Shown piece after piece: positions 47,624 through 57,627 of a stretch of DNA of 64,000 nucleotides. The position numbers and the translations under genes are program-made. The first letter of the stretch is position 1. Every line of letters starts with the position of its first letter. The notes beneath the pieces were generated by a model, which worked only from the letters and a program-made list of their open reading frames with translations, had not been told where the DNA came from and searched no databases. Source of the DNA: Litsea cubeba (Eukaryota; Streptophyta; Magnoliopsida; Laurales; Lauraceae). The stretch is from NCBI GenBank assembly GCA_012931725.1, contig CM022952.1, positions 57,169,920 to 57,233,919 on the forward strand, read 5' to 3'.

Positions 47624-48345
47624 CTTTCTAACAAATTGAGCCTCAAGCTCATCATTATCAGAATCAACATCATGACCAGCAGTCTCTTTGCCTTTTTCTG
47701 AACTTTGAAGGCCGCTTCTTTATCAGATGAAGACGTCTTTCCTATGCGCATCTCATAGGCAGTTAGAGAACCATGTAATTCATCCATGGAAAATGCATTC
47801 AGATCTTTGGCTTCTTCGATGGCTGAGACTTTTGAATCAAACCGGGGAAGAAGAGATCTTAGAACCTCTTTGACGATGACCGGCTCTTTAATCTCCTCCC
47901 CTAGTCCACGAATGTCATTCGTGACTTCATTCACTCGTTGCATATACGATTCAACATTCTCGCTTTCCTCCATGCGAAGAGACTCGAATTGAGAGCGATG
48001 AGTTTGCAATTTCGCTTCTTTGATCTTCTCATCTCCTTCATGAATGCTTTTCAACTTGTCCTATATTTCCTTGGCTGTTTTGCATGCAATTACTTTGACC
48101 AGCTCGCTGTCCACAAGGCCACTAAAGAGTGCATTCTGCGCCTTGGAGTCGTTGTCTGCCAACTTCTTCGATGCAGTATCATTGGGTACGGTGGCAGCAT
48201 TGTAACCGACTCTGACAGCCTCCCAAACATCATAGCCAAGAGATTTGATGAAGGCTTGCATCCTAATCTTCCAAAAAGAGTAATTAGAACCATCAAACAG
48301 AGGTGCTTTCATATTCCCTGTATTGGCTGCCATGTGATTTGACAA
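47620..48345 (-). pseudogene. Copia element 2 gag N-terminal half, with a stop codon and a frameshift
   Basis: Start at ATG 48345, about 40 bases from the primer site. It encodes the copia gag capsid: APLFDGSNYSFWKIRMQAF, then YDVWEAVRVGY. An in-frame TAG at 48063-48061 sits where a Trp of the conserved KEIW motif is expected. The same frame continues (SIHEGDEKIKEAKLQTHR, then LLPRFDSKVSAIEEAKDL). It loses phase at about 47700, and the matching continuation is in the frame of the next entry. It would otherwise join the CCHC region without a gap. Confidence 0.9.
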
Positions 48346-48385
48346 GAGATCACCCTTAGCGTATTAAACTGATCAAGGGAGCCTC

Positions 48386-48397
48386 GCTCTGATACCA
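48386..48397 (-). other. Primer binding site of copia element 2
   Basis: TGGTATCAGAGC on the minus strand, two bases inside the right LTR. Confidence 0.95.
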
Positions 48398-48399
48398 AT

Positions 48400-49399
48400 T
48401 GTTGGATATCGCGATCACTGAGAGGGGGGGGGGGTGAATCAGTGATTTCTAAAAACAGGTCCAATTCAACAACAAAACAAGTCAAACCACACAATGACAC
48501 CAGATTTAACGTGGTTCACCAAAAGGCTACGTCCACGGATCAAAACCGTCCGAACACCGATCCGGTACAGGTCTGAATATATTTAGTCGCACCAACGACA
48601 AAGAGCACCAACCCTTGTGTTTTAGATAGCACCCACTATCTAGGAAGCACCTACTCCTCTTACAATTTATCTGCACCCACAGATAGGATCACCAAACCCC
48701 AAACACCAAGCACCAACTTGATGTAAAAACAGAATAGAAGATAAACTCTGTCTACAGCCCTTCCCCTCTACAATTCTCTCTCTCTCAATCCCTTACAAAT
48801 TGAAATCTAAAGCATAAAGAGAGACACTTAACTCATGGACGAATCACCATCTTCAAGAGCACAATCTCGTCCACAATTGCTGTAGAAAACGTCACCACAA
48901 CAGCACCACAACAGCACACAGCAGCAGCTTCTTCTTTCTCTCAAGAACTCTCTCAATTTTCTCTCTAAAACTCTTCTCTATTCTTCTGTAGCAATCACGA
49001 ATTAATCAAGCCTTTTTATAGGTTTTAATAACCCTAGCAAGTCTCCAAATTCGGCTACAATTTGTTTAGAAAGAGTCCCAACCGATCTACAAACTTTCCC
49101 TGACTTTTAACTGAAGTTTACTAATTCTGCGTATATCAGGAAACCCGTGCCCGGTCGACCGCATGAAGGCCCCGGTCGACCGGCCAAGTGCCCGGTCGAC
49201 CGGACACTCTGCTACAGAAAAACTGTTTTCTGTACACTTTTCAGCTCTTTTTCCATTCTGATTTCCATCTGATTTCCATCTGATTTCCATTGCATAGTTG
49301 AGCTTCATCCTCTCATCATGTTGACATGGATTGACAACAATTACAACCTTAAACCATGATTACCATTCAAATCATTTAAAGCTTCTTCAAATTATAACA
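48400..49399 (-). repeat. 5' LTR of copia element 2 (1000 bp)
   Basis: Right end of the minus-strand element. It has three GGTCGACC sites (49153, 49174, 49194), which on the minus strand lie upstream of the TATA box CCTATAAAAAGG (about 49013-49024). A run of about twelve C on the element strand lies near its inner end. An extra TGATTTCCATC copy makes it 11 bp longer than its partner. Confidence 0.95.
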
Positions 49400-49727
49400 G
49401 CCGATAGACTGTCGGTTCCAGTTCCAGAGAGCTTCAACTTTCAGATCTTCTCTGTCGGTCAGATCCTCGGCTCCTATCGGTCAACCGATAGTACTTAAAT
49501 CTCTAGACCGAAAGTTCATCGGTCCCAATATCAGAAAGCTTCATTTTTGGCCTTTTTGCTCTATCGGTTCCTAGGTCGGTCGACCGATGCTGTCGGTCAA
49601 ACCGACAGGTGTTTCTTGGTCAGCAATTTTTTCAAAAATATAGCCGTTGTGTATGACCGTTAGGCTATCGGTTGACCGACACCAAGTTCTCGGCTAGCCG
49701 ATAGCTATCCGTTGGGAACACTTTTTC

Positions 49728-49735
49728 TATAAAAA
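49728..49735 (+). promoter_or_regulatory. TATA box of copia element 3 5' LTR
   Basis: TATAAAAA in TTTCTATAAAAAGTG. Upstream lie many CGGTCGACCG, CGGTTGACCG and CGGCTAGCCG palindromes (about 49570-49705). The same box is at 56599-56606 in the 3' LTR. Confidence 0.7.
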
Positions 49736-50761
49736 GTGACTTTCTCTTTGGGAAAGCTTGCTGAATTTTTGAGATCATTTGAGCCCAAAGGAGAGGAATG
49801 TTACAAGAGCTTTTCAAAAGGGATCATGGAAGCATTTTCAACCATTCAATCTCTGATCTTTAAAATGGGTGTGCTCTCTAAATCTCTACCTCTTTTTCAT
49901 GCTTAGACTTTTAATCTTTGTTTTCTTTTGAGCATGATCAAAGTGTTAGTCCTCTTCTAAAGATGTTGTTTCTTTTCATGACATGCCTTGATCTTTGAAA
50001 AGTATTTGCATTATGAAATCAACATAAGTCTTCTCATTCACATGTGTTTTGGAACATTAACTTTCAAAACTGATGGTTTTAAGTTTGATCTTTTGACAAA
50101 CCATGTGTTGAGTAATACAACTCTTTCTCTTACATTTGATCATCATCCTTTGCATTAATTGAAGTTACATCCTTTTAAAAGAGAAAGTGAACCTTCTAGT
50201 TCATGCATTAGTCATAAACATTATCATTGTCCATTCAGCCTATCTAGAGGCAAACCACTGTGTTTTATTTGTTCTCTTACCCATGCACAAATAGGCATTT
50301 CACTTAAGAGAAAAATCAATGTTGTAAAGGTTGGTGCTTAGCCATGAAAAGCACATATAGTGTTGTAAAGGTTCATACTTAACCTTGAAAAGCATAATGA
50401 TGTGATTGTAAGGTTTGAGGTGATCCTAAACCTTGAATTGACTAGTGAAATCCGGTAAGGTTACCGGGAGTGGATGTAGGCAACTTGGCAGAACCACTAT
50501 ATTTGATTGTGTTATGGTGATTTGTGTTTACTTTCCTTTTTATGATTGTTGAACTCTTAATTGGGTATGAGCTTGATTAAAGGATGTATTTGTCTTTTGA
50601 ATGTGTATGATTGACTCAAAAACTCTCTCTCTTATGAAGCTAGCTTACTATCATCAAAGCATAAGTCACCTAATAATCAAAATGTTCAGAAGTGGTCTAA
50701 ATTTTTAATAGCATCCTATTCACCCCCCCCCCCCTCTAGGATTCGATCTTGGTCCTTCAAT

Positions 50762-50773
50762 TGGTATCAGAGC
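50762..50773 (+). other. Primer binding site of copia element 3
   Basis: TGGTATCAGAGC, two bases after the LTR end CTTCA. tRNA-Met type. Confidence 0.95.
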
Positions 50774-50844
50774 TAGGTTGCTCTGGTTTTAGGTCTTACA
50801 GCCTAGAGTTGAATCCTAGTGAGTGTGTTTCTTTTGTTGCCACT

Positions 50845-51549
50845 ATGCAATCTCATCTGGGTGAGGGCAATGCCACCAATAGACCACCTCTGTTTAATGG
50901 AACACATTATAGGTATTGGAAAATTAGGATGCAAGTGTTCCTAGAATCCCAAAGTTTAGATGTGTGGAACATCATTGAAGAAGGTTATCATCTACCCACT
51001 GCCACAGAAAAGGATTCTGAAGGCAATATTATATCCTTAACTCTCAAACCTAAAAGTGCTTGGACTCAAGGGGAAAAGGATAGAGCTAATCTTAATGCTA
51101 AAGCAAAAAACTCTTTATATTGTGCCTTATCTCAAGAGGAATTCAATAGAGTTGTCAATTGCAATACTGCTAAGGAAGTGTGGGACACCCTAGAGACCAC
51201 CCATGAAGGTACAGATCAGGTCAAGATAGCCAAAATTCAAATGTTGACCTCTAAGCTAGAAGATATTAAAATGCTAGAAGAGGAAACTTTTGATGAGTTC
51301 TACACAAAGATTATGGAATTAATCAACTCTCTCATAGGACTAGGAGAAAAGATGGATGAATCTAAAACTGTAAGAAAAATTTTAAGATCTCTTCCTAAAA
51401 GATTCAAACCAAAGATTATTGCCATAACTGAGAGTAAAAATGTGGATCAAATTAAAATTGAAGAACTAAGAGGAAATCTTCTCACATATGAACTAGATTT
51501 TGAAGTTAAAGATAAAAAGAAAGGAGTTGCCTTTACCTCTCAGTCTTAA
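50845..51549 (+). pseudogene. Copia element 3 gag, capsid part
   Basis: I chose ATG 50845, because the open frame's earlier ATG (50749) lies in the LTR itself. It encodes NRPPLFNGTHYRYWKIRMQV, then AKNSLYCALSQEEFNRVVNC and AKEVWDTLETTHEGTDQVK, and ends near LRGNLLTYELDF, all of the standard plant copia gag (UBN2-type) domain, about 230 residues. It stops at 51549. The natural continuation (ENESEDDSDDDNALLVKNF) is in the next frame from about 51545, so a small indel lies near 51530-51545. Gag forms the particle that packages the RNA. Confidence 0.92.
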
Positions 51550-52429
51550 TGAAAATGAAAGTGAAGATGATAGTGATGATGACAATGCTCTTCTTGTCAA
51601 GAACTTTAAGAAATTCTTAAGAATAACAAAAACATTAGAAAATCTGATGAAAGCAGCAAAAGCTCTAGATTTCAAAGAAGTTCCAAAAGTTCTTTTATCA
51701 AAAGGATGTGCAATGTTATAATTGCAAGGGGTTTGGACATATTGCTCAAAATTGCTCCACTCCTAAAGAATTGAAAGAGGGGATAAGAAAGCAAAGAAAG
51801 CATTGAACATAACTTGGGATGAGGAAGATGAAGATAGTGACAAAAATGAATCCCAGAATGATGAAGATGAAAATCCTCCTAATTGGCTTCTTATTGCCTC
51901 TATTGAAGAGATAAATGATCATAACACATTAATAGATGACACATTAGGGGAAGAGGAAACTTATGAAGAAGATGACGAAATTGAGATCCAACAAGCTTAC
52001 AATGATCTATATGAAAATTCTGAGATCTTAATTAAGAAAAATAAAATGTTAAAAGAAGAATCCAAAAAACTGGTCAGTGAAGTAAATGTTCTAAAAGATG
52101 AATTGAAACTAACCATAAATGACAAAGTCAATTTGGAACATAAATTCATCACCCTAACTAAAGAACTAGCTCTTGCTCAAAATCACATTCATAGCTTACA
52201 ATCCAAGCTTGAGTCTAGTCAACTTGAAACAAACTCCTTACAATTAAAACTCAACAAAGGAAAATTCATTGTTGAAAAACTCACCTTGGGAAATGACAAG
52301 TTTTATCAAATGTTAGGCATGCATAAAATCTATGGTGACAAGAGTGGTATAGGTTTTGAAGGCTCCCCTAGCAACATGAAGGACAGCTCTCAAATACTTA
52401 CTAAGAGTGTCCTGCAAACCTATAGTTGA
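51545..52429 (+). pseudogene. Copia element 3 gag middle: CCHC knuckle and coiled coil, frameshifted
   Basis: An acidic stretch leads to a first CCHC knuckle, CYNCKGFGHIAQNC (51714-51755), read in a third frame after a shift near 51705. From 51803 a 208-codon frame gives an acidic segment and a long coiled coil (KKNKMLKEESKKLVSEV through LQSKLESSQ). A GIGF motif follows (52345-52356), and the frame is lost near 52415. This knuckle, coiled coil, G-x-G-F order is shared with copia element 2; element 1 keeps the coiled coil, GLGF and a knuckle after it. Confidence 0.85.
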
Positions 52430-52991
52430 GAGAAGTTTTACCACTAGATGGACTTGTCATTTTTGCAATCATAGTGGTCATTTGGTTCCTAATTGTCCAT
52501 ATAAAAATAGGTTATCTCTCAACAATCCCTCTAAAGTATCTTTTAAATTTGTCCCCAAGACCATTCCCTATAAATCTCCTCTGTCTAGATGGATGGTTAA
52601 ACAAACAACCCTTGAGAGTCTCATAGTGCAAACCGCCTTAAAAGCAAAAGAAAATCCTACTTGGTTTTTAGATAGTGGTTGTTCTAAACACATGACAGGA
52701 GACCGATCTAGATTCAGCTCTATAGTGGAATATGATGGAGGAAATGTCTCTTTTGGAGACAATAGTAAAGCTCAAATCATTGGCAAGGGAAGTGTGAAGG
52801 GAGATCAAATACCAACTCTGAATGATGTATTTCTTATGGAAGGATTGAAGCATAATCTCCTTAGCATTAGCCAATTGTGTGACAAGGGAAACAAAGTTGT
52901 CTTTGACAGTCTTTCATGCAAGGTAGTAAATGATAGAACTAACCAAGTTATCCTTACTGGGTCAAGGACAAAGGGAATATCTACATTATAG
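52407..52991 (+). pseudogene. Copia element 3 second CCHC knuckle and protease
   Basis: Contains a second knuckle, CHFCNHSGHLVPNC (52455-52496), and the retropepsin. Its site WFLDSGCSKHMTGD has the catalytic Asp at 52671-52673, followed by GKGSVKGDQIPTLNDVFL and GLKHNLLSISQLCDKG, typical of copia proteases. It ends at 52991 by a frame change around 52970-52985. The continuation (EECDDNESRCLITRNQENY) leads into the integrase frame. Confidence 0.9.
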
Positions 52992-53020
52992 AAGAATGTG
53001 ATGACAATGAATCTAGGTGC

Positions 53021-55669
53021 TTGATAACCAGAAATCAAGAGAATTACTTATGGCACCAAAGGATGGGTCACATAAACTTTAAATTGATGAAAATCCTATC
53101 CAAGAATGAAATTGTGAAAGGAATTCCCAAGTTATCTGCTGAAAAATCTGAAATCTGTAAGGCATGCCAAACGGGTAAACAAATAAAGAAGAGCTTCAAA
53201 GGTTTAAAGGATATATCATCGTCTCGTCCTCTAGAATTAATCCATATGGACTTGATTGGACCTGCACCAGTGCAAAGTATTGGAGGGAAGAAATTTATTC
53301 TGGTTATGGTAGACGATTATTCTCGTTTTGGTTGGGTTGCCTTTCTCCATGCTAAATCAGATGCTGTAGACAATATCATAAGAATTTGCAACAAGATACA
53401 AGTTGAAAAAGATTGTAAAATTCAGAAGATCAGAAGTGATCATGGAGGAGAATTTGAGAATGAAAAATTTGCCAAATTTTGTGAAAATCATGGGATCAAT
53501 CATCAATATTCAGCTCCTAAAACTCCTCAACAAAATGGAGTAGCAGAAAGAAGAAATAGAGTGATTCAAGAAATGGCTAGGACCATGCTCAATGAAAAGA
53601 ATCTTCCTCGTAATCTATGGGCTGAAGCTGTGAATACTGCCTGCTATATTATAAATAGAGTCTATCTCACCAAGAATACCAACAAGACCCCGTATGAGCT
53701 TTATTTTGAAAGAAAACCTAATTTAGGGTATTTAAAAGTGTTCGGAAGCAAATGTTATATTCTAAGAGATAGGGAGCAGTTGGAGAAATTCGAGCCTAAA
53801 TCTGATGAAGGAATCTTCCTAGGCTATTCTGAAAGGAGCAAAGCTTACAGAGTGTTTAATCATAGAACTATGACCATAATGGAGTCAGCTCATGTTGTCA
53901 TCGATGATATGAATCAAATTGGAAGAACTCTTCATGATGATGATGAAGTTGAATATGTTATTGATCAACCAACTCCTAAAGACAAAAATGATATCATCCC
54001 ATCCAAAGCTACAGTTCCAACCAAACTCATGAAAGATCATACATTGGAGAATATTATTGGAGATATCAGTAGTGGGGTCATGACCCGGAGACAAGTTCAT
54101 AATTTATGTGCACATTACTCTTTTGTCTCTCAAATTGAGCCCAAGAATTTTTCTGAAGCTGAATCAAAATCAGAATGGATGGAAGCTATGCAAGAAGAAT
54201 TGAATCAATTTAAGAAAAATAATGTTTGGGATCTTGTTCCATTACCTACAGAGAAAAATCCAATTGGTACTAAGTGGATATACAAGAACAAATCAGATGA
54301 ATCTGGTAATGTTGTGAGAAACAAGGCAAGACTAGTAGCAAAAGGATATGCCCAAATAGAAGGAATCGATTTTGAAGAAACCTTTGCTCCTGTAGCCCGT
54401 TTGGAGTCTACAAGGATCCTATTGAGTTATGCGAGTAGCATGAGAATTAAACTATTTCAGATGGATGTCAAAAGTGCCTTCCTGAATGGAGAAATTGAAG
54501 AGGATGTTTATGTTACCCAACCAGAAGGCTTTGAGGACCCTCATCATCCTGAGTATGTCTACAAACTCAAGAAAGCTCTTTATGGATTAAAACAAGCACC
54601 AAGGGCTTGGTATGAAAAGCTCACAACTCATCTGATTGAAAATGATTTTAATTGTGGGAAAGTTGATAAGACCTTGTTTATCAAGAAAATTGATCAAGAC
54701 ATTCTTGTAGCTCAAGTCTATGTTGATGACATAGTGTTTGGATCCACATCAGACAAATTGGCTCAAGGATTCTCAGAGTTAATGAGCCCCACCTTTGAGA
54801 TGAGTCTAGTCGGTCCCCTGCAGTTCTTCTTAGGTCTCCAGGTTAACCAAACCGAGCGAGGAATTTTTCTTAGTCAGTCCAAATTTGCCTTAGAAATCAT
54901 TAAGAAGTTTGGTCTAGAAACCTCCAAGCCTAATAGCAACCCCATGGGATCTACTTCAAAACTGTCTAGTGACCTCAAAGGCACCAAAGTAGACCAAAAA
55001 CTTTATCGCAGTATGATAGGAAGCCTTCTCTATCTTACTGCTAGTAGACCTGATCTCTCTTTCAGTGTTGGAATCTGTGCCAGATATCAATCGGATCCTC
55101 GTGAGTTCCATCTCAAAGCTGTTAAACGTATCTTTAAATATATCAATGGGACATCACATTATGGCATCTGGTATCCTTGTGACTCATCTTTACAATTAAT
55201 TGGATACAGTGATGCTGATTGGGCGGGATCAATAGATGATAGGAAAAGCACCAGTGGATGTTGCTACTTCATAGGAAATTGCTTAGTAGCTTGGCATAGC
55301 AAAAAGCAAAATTCAGTATCCTTGTCTACTGCAGAAGCTGAATACATAGCTGCAGGTAGCTGTTGTGTTCAATTGTTGTGGATGAAACAAACCTTGTTAG
55401 ATTATAATGTCCCACAACATTGTATGCCTATCATGTGTGATAACTCAAGTGCCATTAGCATATCTAAAAATCCTGTTCAGCATTCTCGCACTAAACACAT
55501 TGACATTCGCTATCACTTTTTGCGTGATCATGCTGAGCAAGGCTCTATTGAGTTACTTTTTGTTCCAACTGATTCTCAATTGGCTGACCTGTTTACTAAA
55601 CCCCTTGGAAATGAAAGATTTATTAAACTAAGACATCATTTGGGCATTGGCCCTTGCCCTGAAATCTGA
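53021..55669 (+). CDS. Copia element 3 pol: integrase, reverse transcriptase, RNase H (882 codons, uninterrupted)
   Basis: The frame opens just before the zinc finger of the integrase; the Met is not a natural start. HHCC ligands are His12, His17, Cys46 and Cys49. The integrase triad is Asp77, Asp140 and Glu176, with 35 residues between the last two (the D,D35E pattern), so the core looks catalytically complete. The integrase tail has PYELYFERKPNLGYLKVFGS. RT starts near residue 400 (NNVWDLVPLPTEKNPIGTKW), with YVDD at 567-570. RNase H acidic residues are Asp731 (SDADWAGS), Glu772 (STAEAEYIA) and Asp807 (CDNSSAI). It ends at LADLFTKPLGNERFIKLRHH. Domain order integrase before RT defines copia. 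Upstream shifts stop it from being made as one polyprotein. Confidence 0.95.
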   Translation: MITRNQENYLWHQRMGHINFKLMKILSKNEIVKGIPKLSAEKSEICKACQTGKQIKKSFKGLKDISSSRPLELIHMDLIGPAPVQSIGGKKFILVMVDDYSRFGWVAFLHAKSDAVDNIIRICNKIQVEKDCKIQKIRSDHGGEFENEKFAKFCENHGINHQYSAPKTPQQNGVAERRNRVIQEMARTMLNEKNLPRNLWAEAVNTACYIINRVYLTKNTNKTPYELYFERKPNLGYLKVFGSKCYILRDREQLEKFEPKSDEGIFLGYSERSKAYRVFNHRTMTIMESAHVVIDDMNQIGRTLHDDDEVEYVIDQPTPKDKNDIIPSKATVPTKLMKDHTLENIIGDISSGVMTRRQVHNLCAHYSFVSQIEPKNFSEAESKSEWMEAMQEELNQFKKNNVWDLVPLPTEKNPIGTKWIYKNKSDESGNVVRNKARLVAKGYAQIEGIDFEETFAPVARLESTRILLSYASSMRIKLFQMDVKSAFLNGEIEEDVYVTQPEGFEDPHHPEYVYKLKKALYGLKQAPRAWYEKLTTHLIENDFNCGKVDKTLFIKKIDQDILVAQVYVDDIVFGSTSDKLAQGFSELMSPTFEMSLVGPLQFFLGLQVNQTERGIFLSQSKFALEIIKKFGLETSKPNSNPMGSTSKLSSDLKGTKVDQKLYRSMIGSLLYLTASRPDLSFSVGICARYQSDPREFHLKAVKRIFKYINGTSHYGIWYPCDSSLQLIGYSDADWAGSIDDRKSTSGCCYFIGNCLVAWHSKKQNSVSLSTAEAEYIAAGSCCVQLLWMKQTLLDYNVPQHCMPIMCDNSSAISISKNPVQHSRTKHIDIRYHFLRDHAEQGSIELLFVPTDSQLADLFTKPLGNERFIKLRHHLGIGPCPEI

Positions 55670-56020
55670 AATCTTGTTGTCTAATCACCTGTTATTGCAT
55701 CTTCATTGTATTATAACTCTTATAAACAGGTGCTACTGACAAGGTTTGTGTCTTCTTGTAGATGGGCGAGATCCTTTGCAATTAGATGTCAAAGGGGGAG
55801 AGAATGATATGTAAAGTGGTCTCAATTTGAGGGGGAGTAGAATCAAGGTCTATCAAATTGAGGGGGAGAAGCCTTGTCTAGTTGCTCCCAAAAAGAAAAT
55901 CCAAAGCTCCAGAATATCCAAAATCCCAAAGCATCCAAAGCTCCTTAATGTCCAAAGAAGTTGGTGGTTTAGTTCGTGGCATATGAGAGAGTGTCAAGCT
56001 TAGAGTTGCCATCAAATTGC
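55670..56020 (+). other. 3' untranslated region of copia element 3 with repeated purine runs
   Basis: No coding. GGGGGAG-type runs occur near 55793, 55833 and 55863, before the true polypurine tract. Short words (ACAGGTGCTACTGA near 55725 and CAAAGGGGGAGA near 55790) match the equivalent region of copia element 1. Confidence 0.7.
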
Positions 56021-56032
56021 AAAGGGGGAGAT
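56021..56032 (+). other. Polypurine tract, copia element 3
   Basis: AAAGGGGGAGAT directly before the TG of the 3' LTR, identical to that of copia element 1. Confidence 0.9.
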
Positions 56033-57627
56033 TGTTAGAGTGTTTATTTTGTTGCAATTTGATTGGATGCATTCATTGTCTCATCTTGATCTCTCTCTCT
56101 CATTCATGTTCTCCTTCTTAGGTTTCTCTTGCATATCTTTCTATCATAAGCTTTGTTTTTACTTGGAAAAATCTTCAGATCTTTATGTTTTCTGCTTGCT
56201 CATTCTGTCGGTCCATCTGTCGGCTCTTATCGGTCAGCCGACACTAGAACCGAGCCCAGCCGATAGACTGTCGGTTCCAGTTCCAGAGAGCTTCAACTTT
56301 CAGATCTTCTCTGTCGGTCAGATCCTCGGCTCCTATCGGTCAACCGATAGTACTTAAATCTCTAGACCGAAAGTTCATCGGTCCCAATATCAGAAAGCTT
56401 CATTTTTGGCCTTTTTGCTCTATCGGTTCCTAGGTCGGTTCCTAGGTCGGTCGACCGATGCTGTCGGTCAAACCGACAGGTGTTTCTTGGTCAGCAATTT
56501 TTTCAAAAATATAGCCGTTGTGTATGACCGTTAGGCTATCGGTTGACCGACACCAAGTTCTCGGCTAGCCGATAGCTATCCGTTGGGAACACTTTTTCTA
56601 TAAAAAGTGACTTTCTCTTTGGGAAAGCTTGCTGAATTTTGAGATCATTTGAGCCCAAAGGAGAGGAATGTTACAAGAGCTTTTCAAAAGGGATCATGGA
56701 AGCATTTTCAACCATTCAATCTCTGATCTTTAAAATGGGTGTGCTCTCTAAATCTCTACCTCTTTTTCATGCTTAGACTTTTAATCTTTGTTTTCTTTTG
56801 AGCATGATCAAAGTGTTAGTCCTCTTCTAAAGATGTTGTTTCTTTTCATGACATGCCTTGATCTTTGAAAAGTATTTGCATTATGAAATCAACATAAGTC
56901 TTCTCATTCACATGTGTTTTGGAACATTAACTTTCAAAACTGATGGTTTTAAGTTTGATCTTTTGACAAACCATGTGTTGAGTAATACAACTCTTTCTCT
57001 TACATTTGATCATCATCCTTTGCATTAATTGAAGTTACATCCTTTTAAAAGAGAAAGTGAACCTTCTAGTTCATGCATTAGTCATAAAATTTATCATTGT
57101 CCATTCAGCCTATCTAGAGGCAAACCACTGTGTTTTATTTGTTCTCTTACCCATGCACAAATAGGCATTTCACTTAAGAGAAAAATCAATGTTGTAAAGG
57201 TTGGTGCTTAGCCATGAAAAGCACATATACTGTTGTAAAGGTTCATGCTTAACCTTGAAAAGCATAATGATGTGATTGTAAGGTTTGAGGTGATCCTAAA
57301 CCTTGAATTGACTAGTGAAATCCGGTAAGGTTACCGGGAGTGGATGTAGGCAACTTGGCCGAACCACTATATTTGATTGTGTTATGGTGATTTGTGTTTA
57401 CTTTCCTTTTTATGATTGTTGAACTCTTAATTGGGTATGAGCTTGATTAAAGGATGTATTTGTCTTTTGAATGTGTATGATTGACTCAAAAACTCTCTCT
57501 CTTATGAAGCTAGCTTACTATTATCAAAGCATAAGTCACCTAATAATCAAAATGTTCAGAAGTGGTCTAAATTTTTAATAGCATCCTATTCACCCCCCCC
57601 CCTCTAGGATTCGATCTTGGTCCTTCA
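56033..57627 (+). repeat. 3' LTR of copia element 3 (1595 bp)
   Basis: Uninterrupted copy, TGTTAGAGTG to CCTTCA. It shows the sequence that the nested element interrupts in the 5' copy (CCCAGCCGATAGACTG at about 56255-56270). It contains many CGGTCGACCG-like palindromes (about 56209-56580), TATAAAAA at 56599-56606, and a C run near its end. Followed by target duplication GTGCT. Confidence 0.95.

Larger units (their letters stand above)
42191..49399 (-). mobile_element. Copia element 2, nested, 7.2 kb, minus strand
   Basis: LTRs on the minus strand begin TGTTATAATTTG and end ATATCCAACA. The target duplication GCCGA lies at 42186-42190 and 49400-49404. The primer site (48386-48397) lies inside the right LTR and the polypurine tract (43180-43191) inside the left LTR, both consistent with leftward transcription. 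It encodes gag, protease, integrase, RT and RNase H, but carries a stop in gag, a gag frameshift and an integrase frameshift. The two LTRs are about 1% different by eye, so insertion is recent, and necessarily later than element 3. Confidence 0.95.
41961..50759 (+). repeat. 5' LTR of copia element 3, split by copia element 2
   Basis: Runs 41961-42190, resumes after the nested element and its duplicated GCCGA (49400-49404), and ends at 50759. Without the insert it is about 1585 bp, against 1595 bp for the 3' LTR; one visible difference is a 12-bp repeat (GGTTCCTAGGTC-type) in the 3' copy. The TATA box is at 49728-49735. Confidence 0.92.
41961..57627 (+). mobile_element. Copia element 3 (SIRE/Maximus-like), with copia element 2 nested in its 5' LTR
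   Basis: LTRs begin TGTTAGAGTG and end GTCCTTCA. The target duplication GTGCT lies at 41956-41960 and 57628-57632, inside a type G satellite monomer. The primer site is at 50762-50773 and the polypurine tract at 56021-56032. Removing the nested element leaves about 8.45 kb, a normal size for a copia element with gag, protease, integrase, RT and RNase H in the standard copia order. Gag and protease have several frameshifts, but one 882-codon frame keeps integrase, RT and RNase H. The lineage is inferred from gag design and PPT style. Confidence 0.93.

Noticed and set aside
50749..50844. Upstream ATG at 50749 as the gag start of element 3
   Set aside because: It lies in the LTR end and the frame runs through the primer site; ATG 50845 matches the usual copia gag start.
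53885..54100. Minus-strand frames inside the element 3 pol, and plus-strand frames inside the element 2 pol
   Set aside because: They are antisense shadows of conserved RT and integrase coding sequence.
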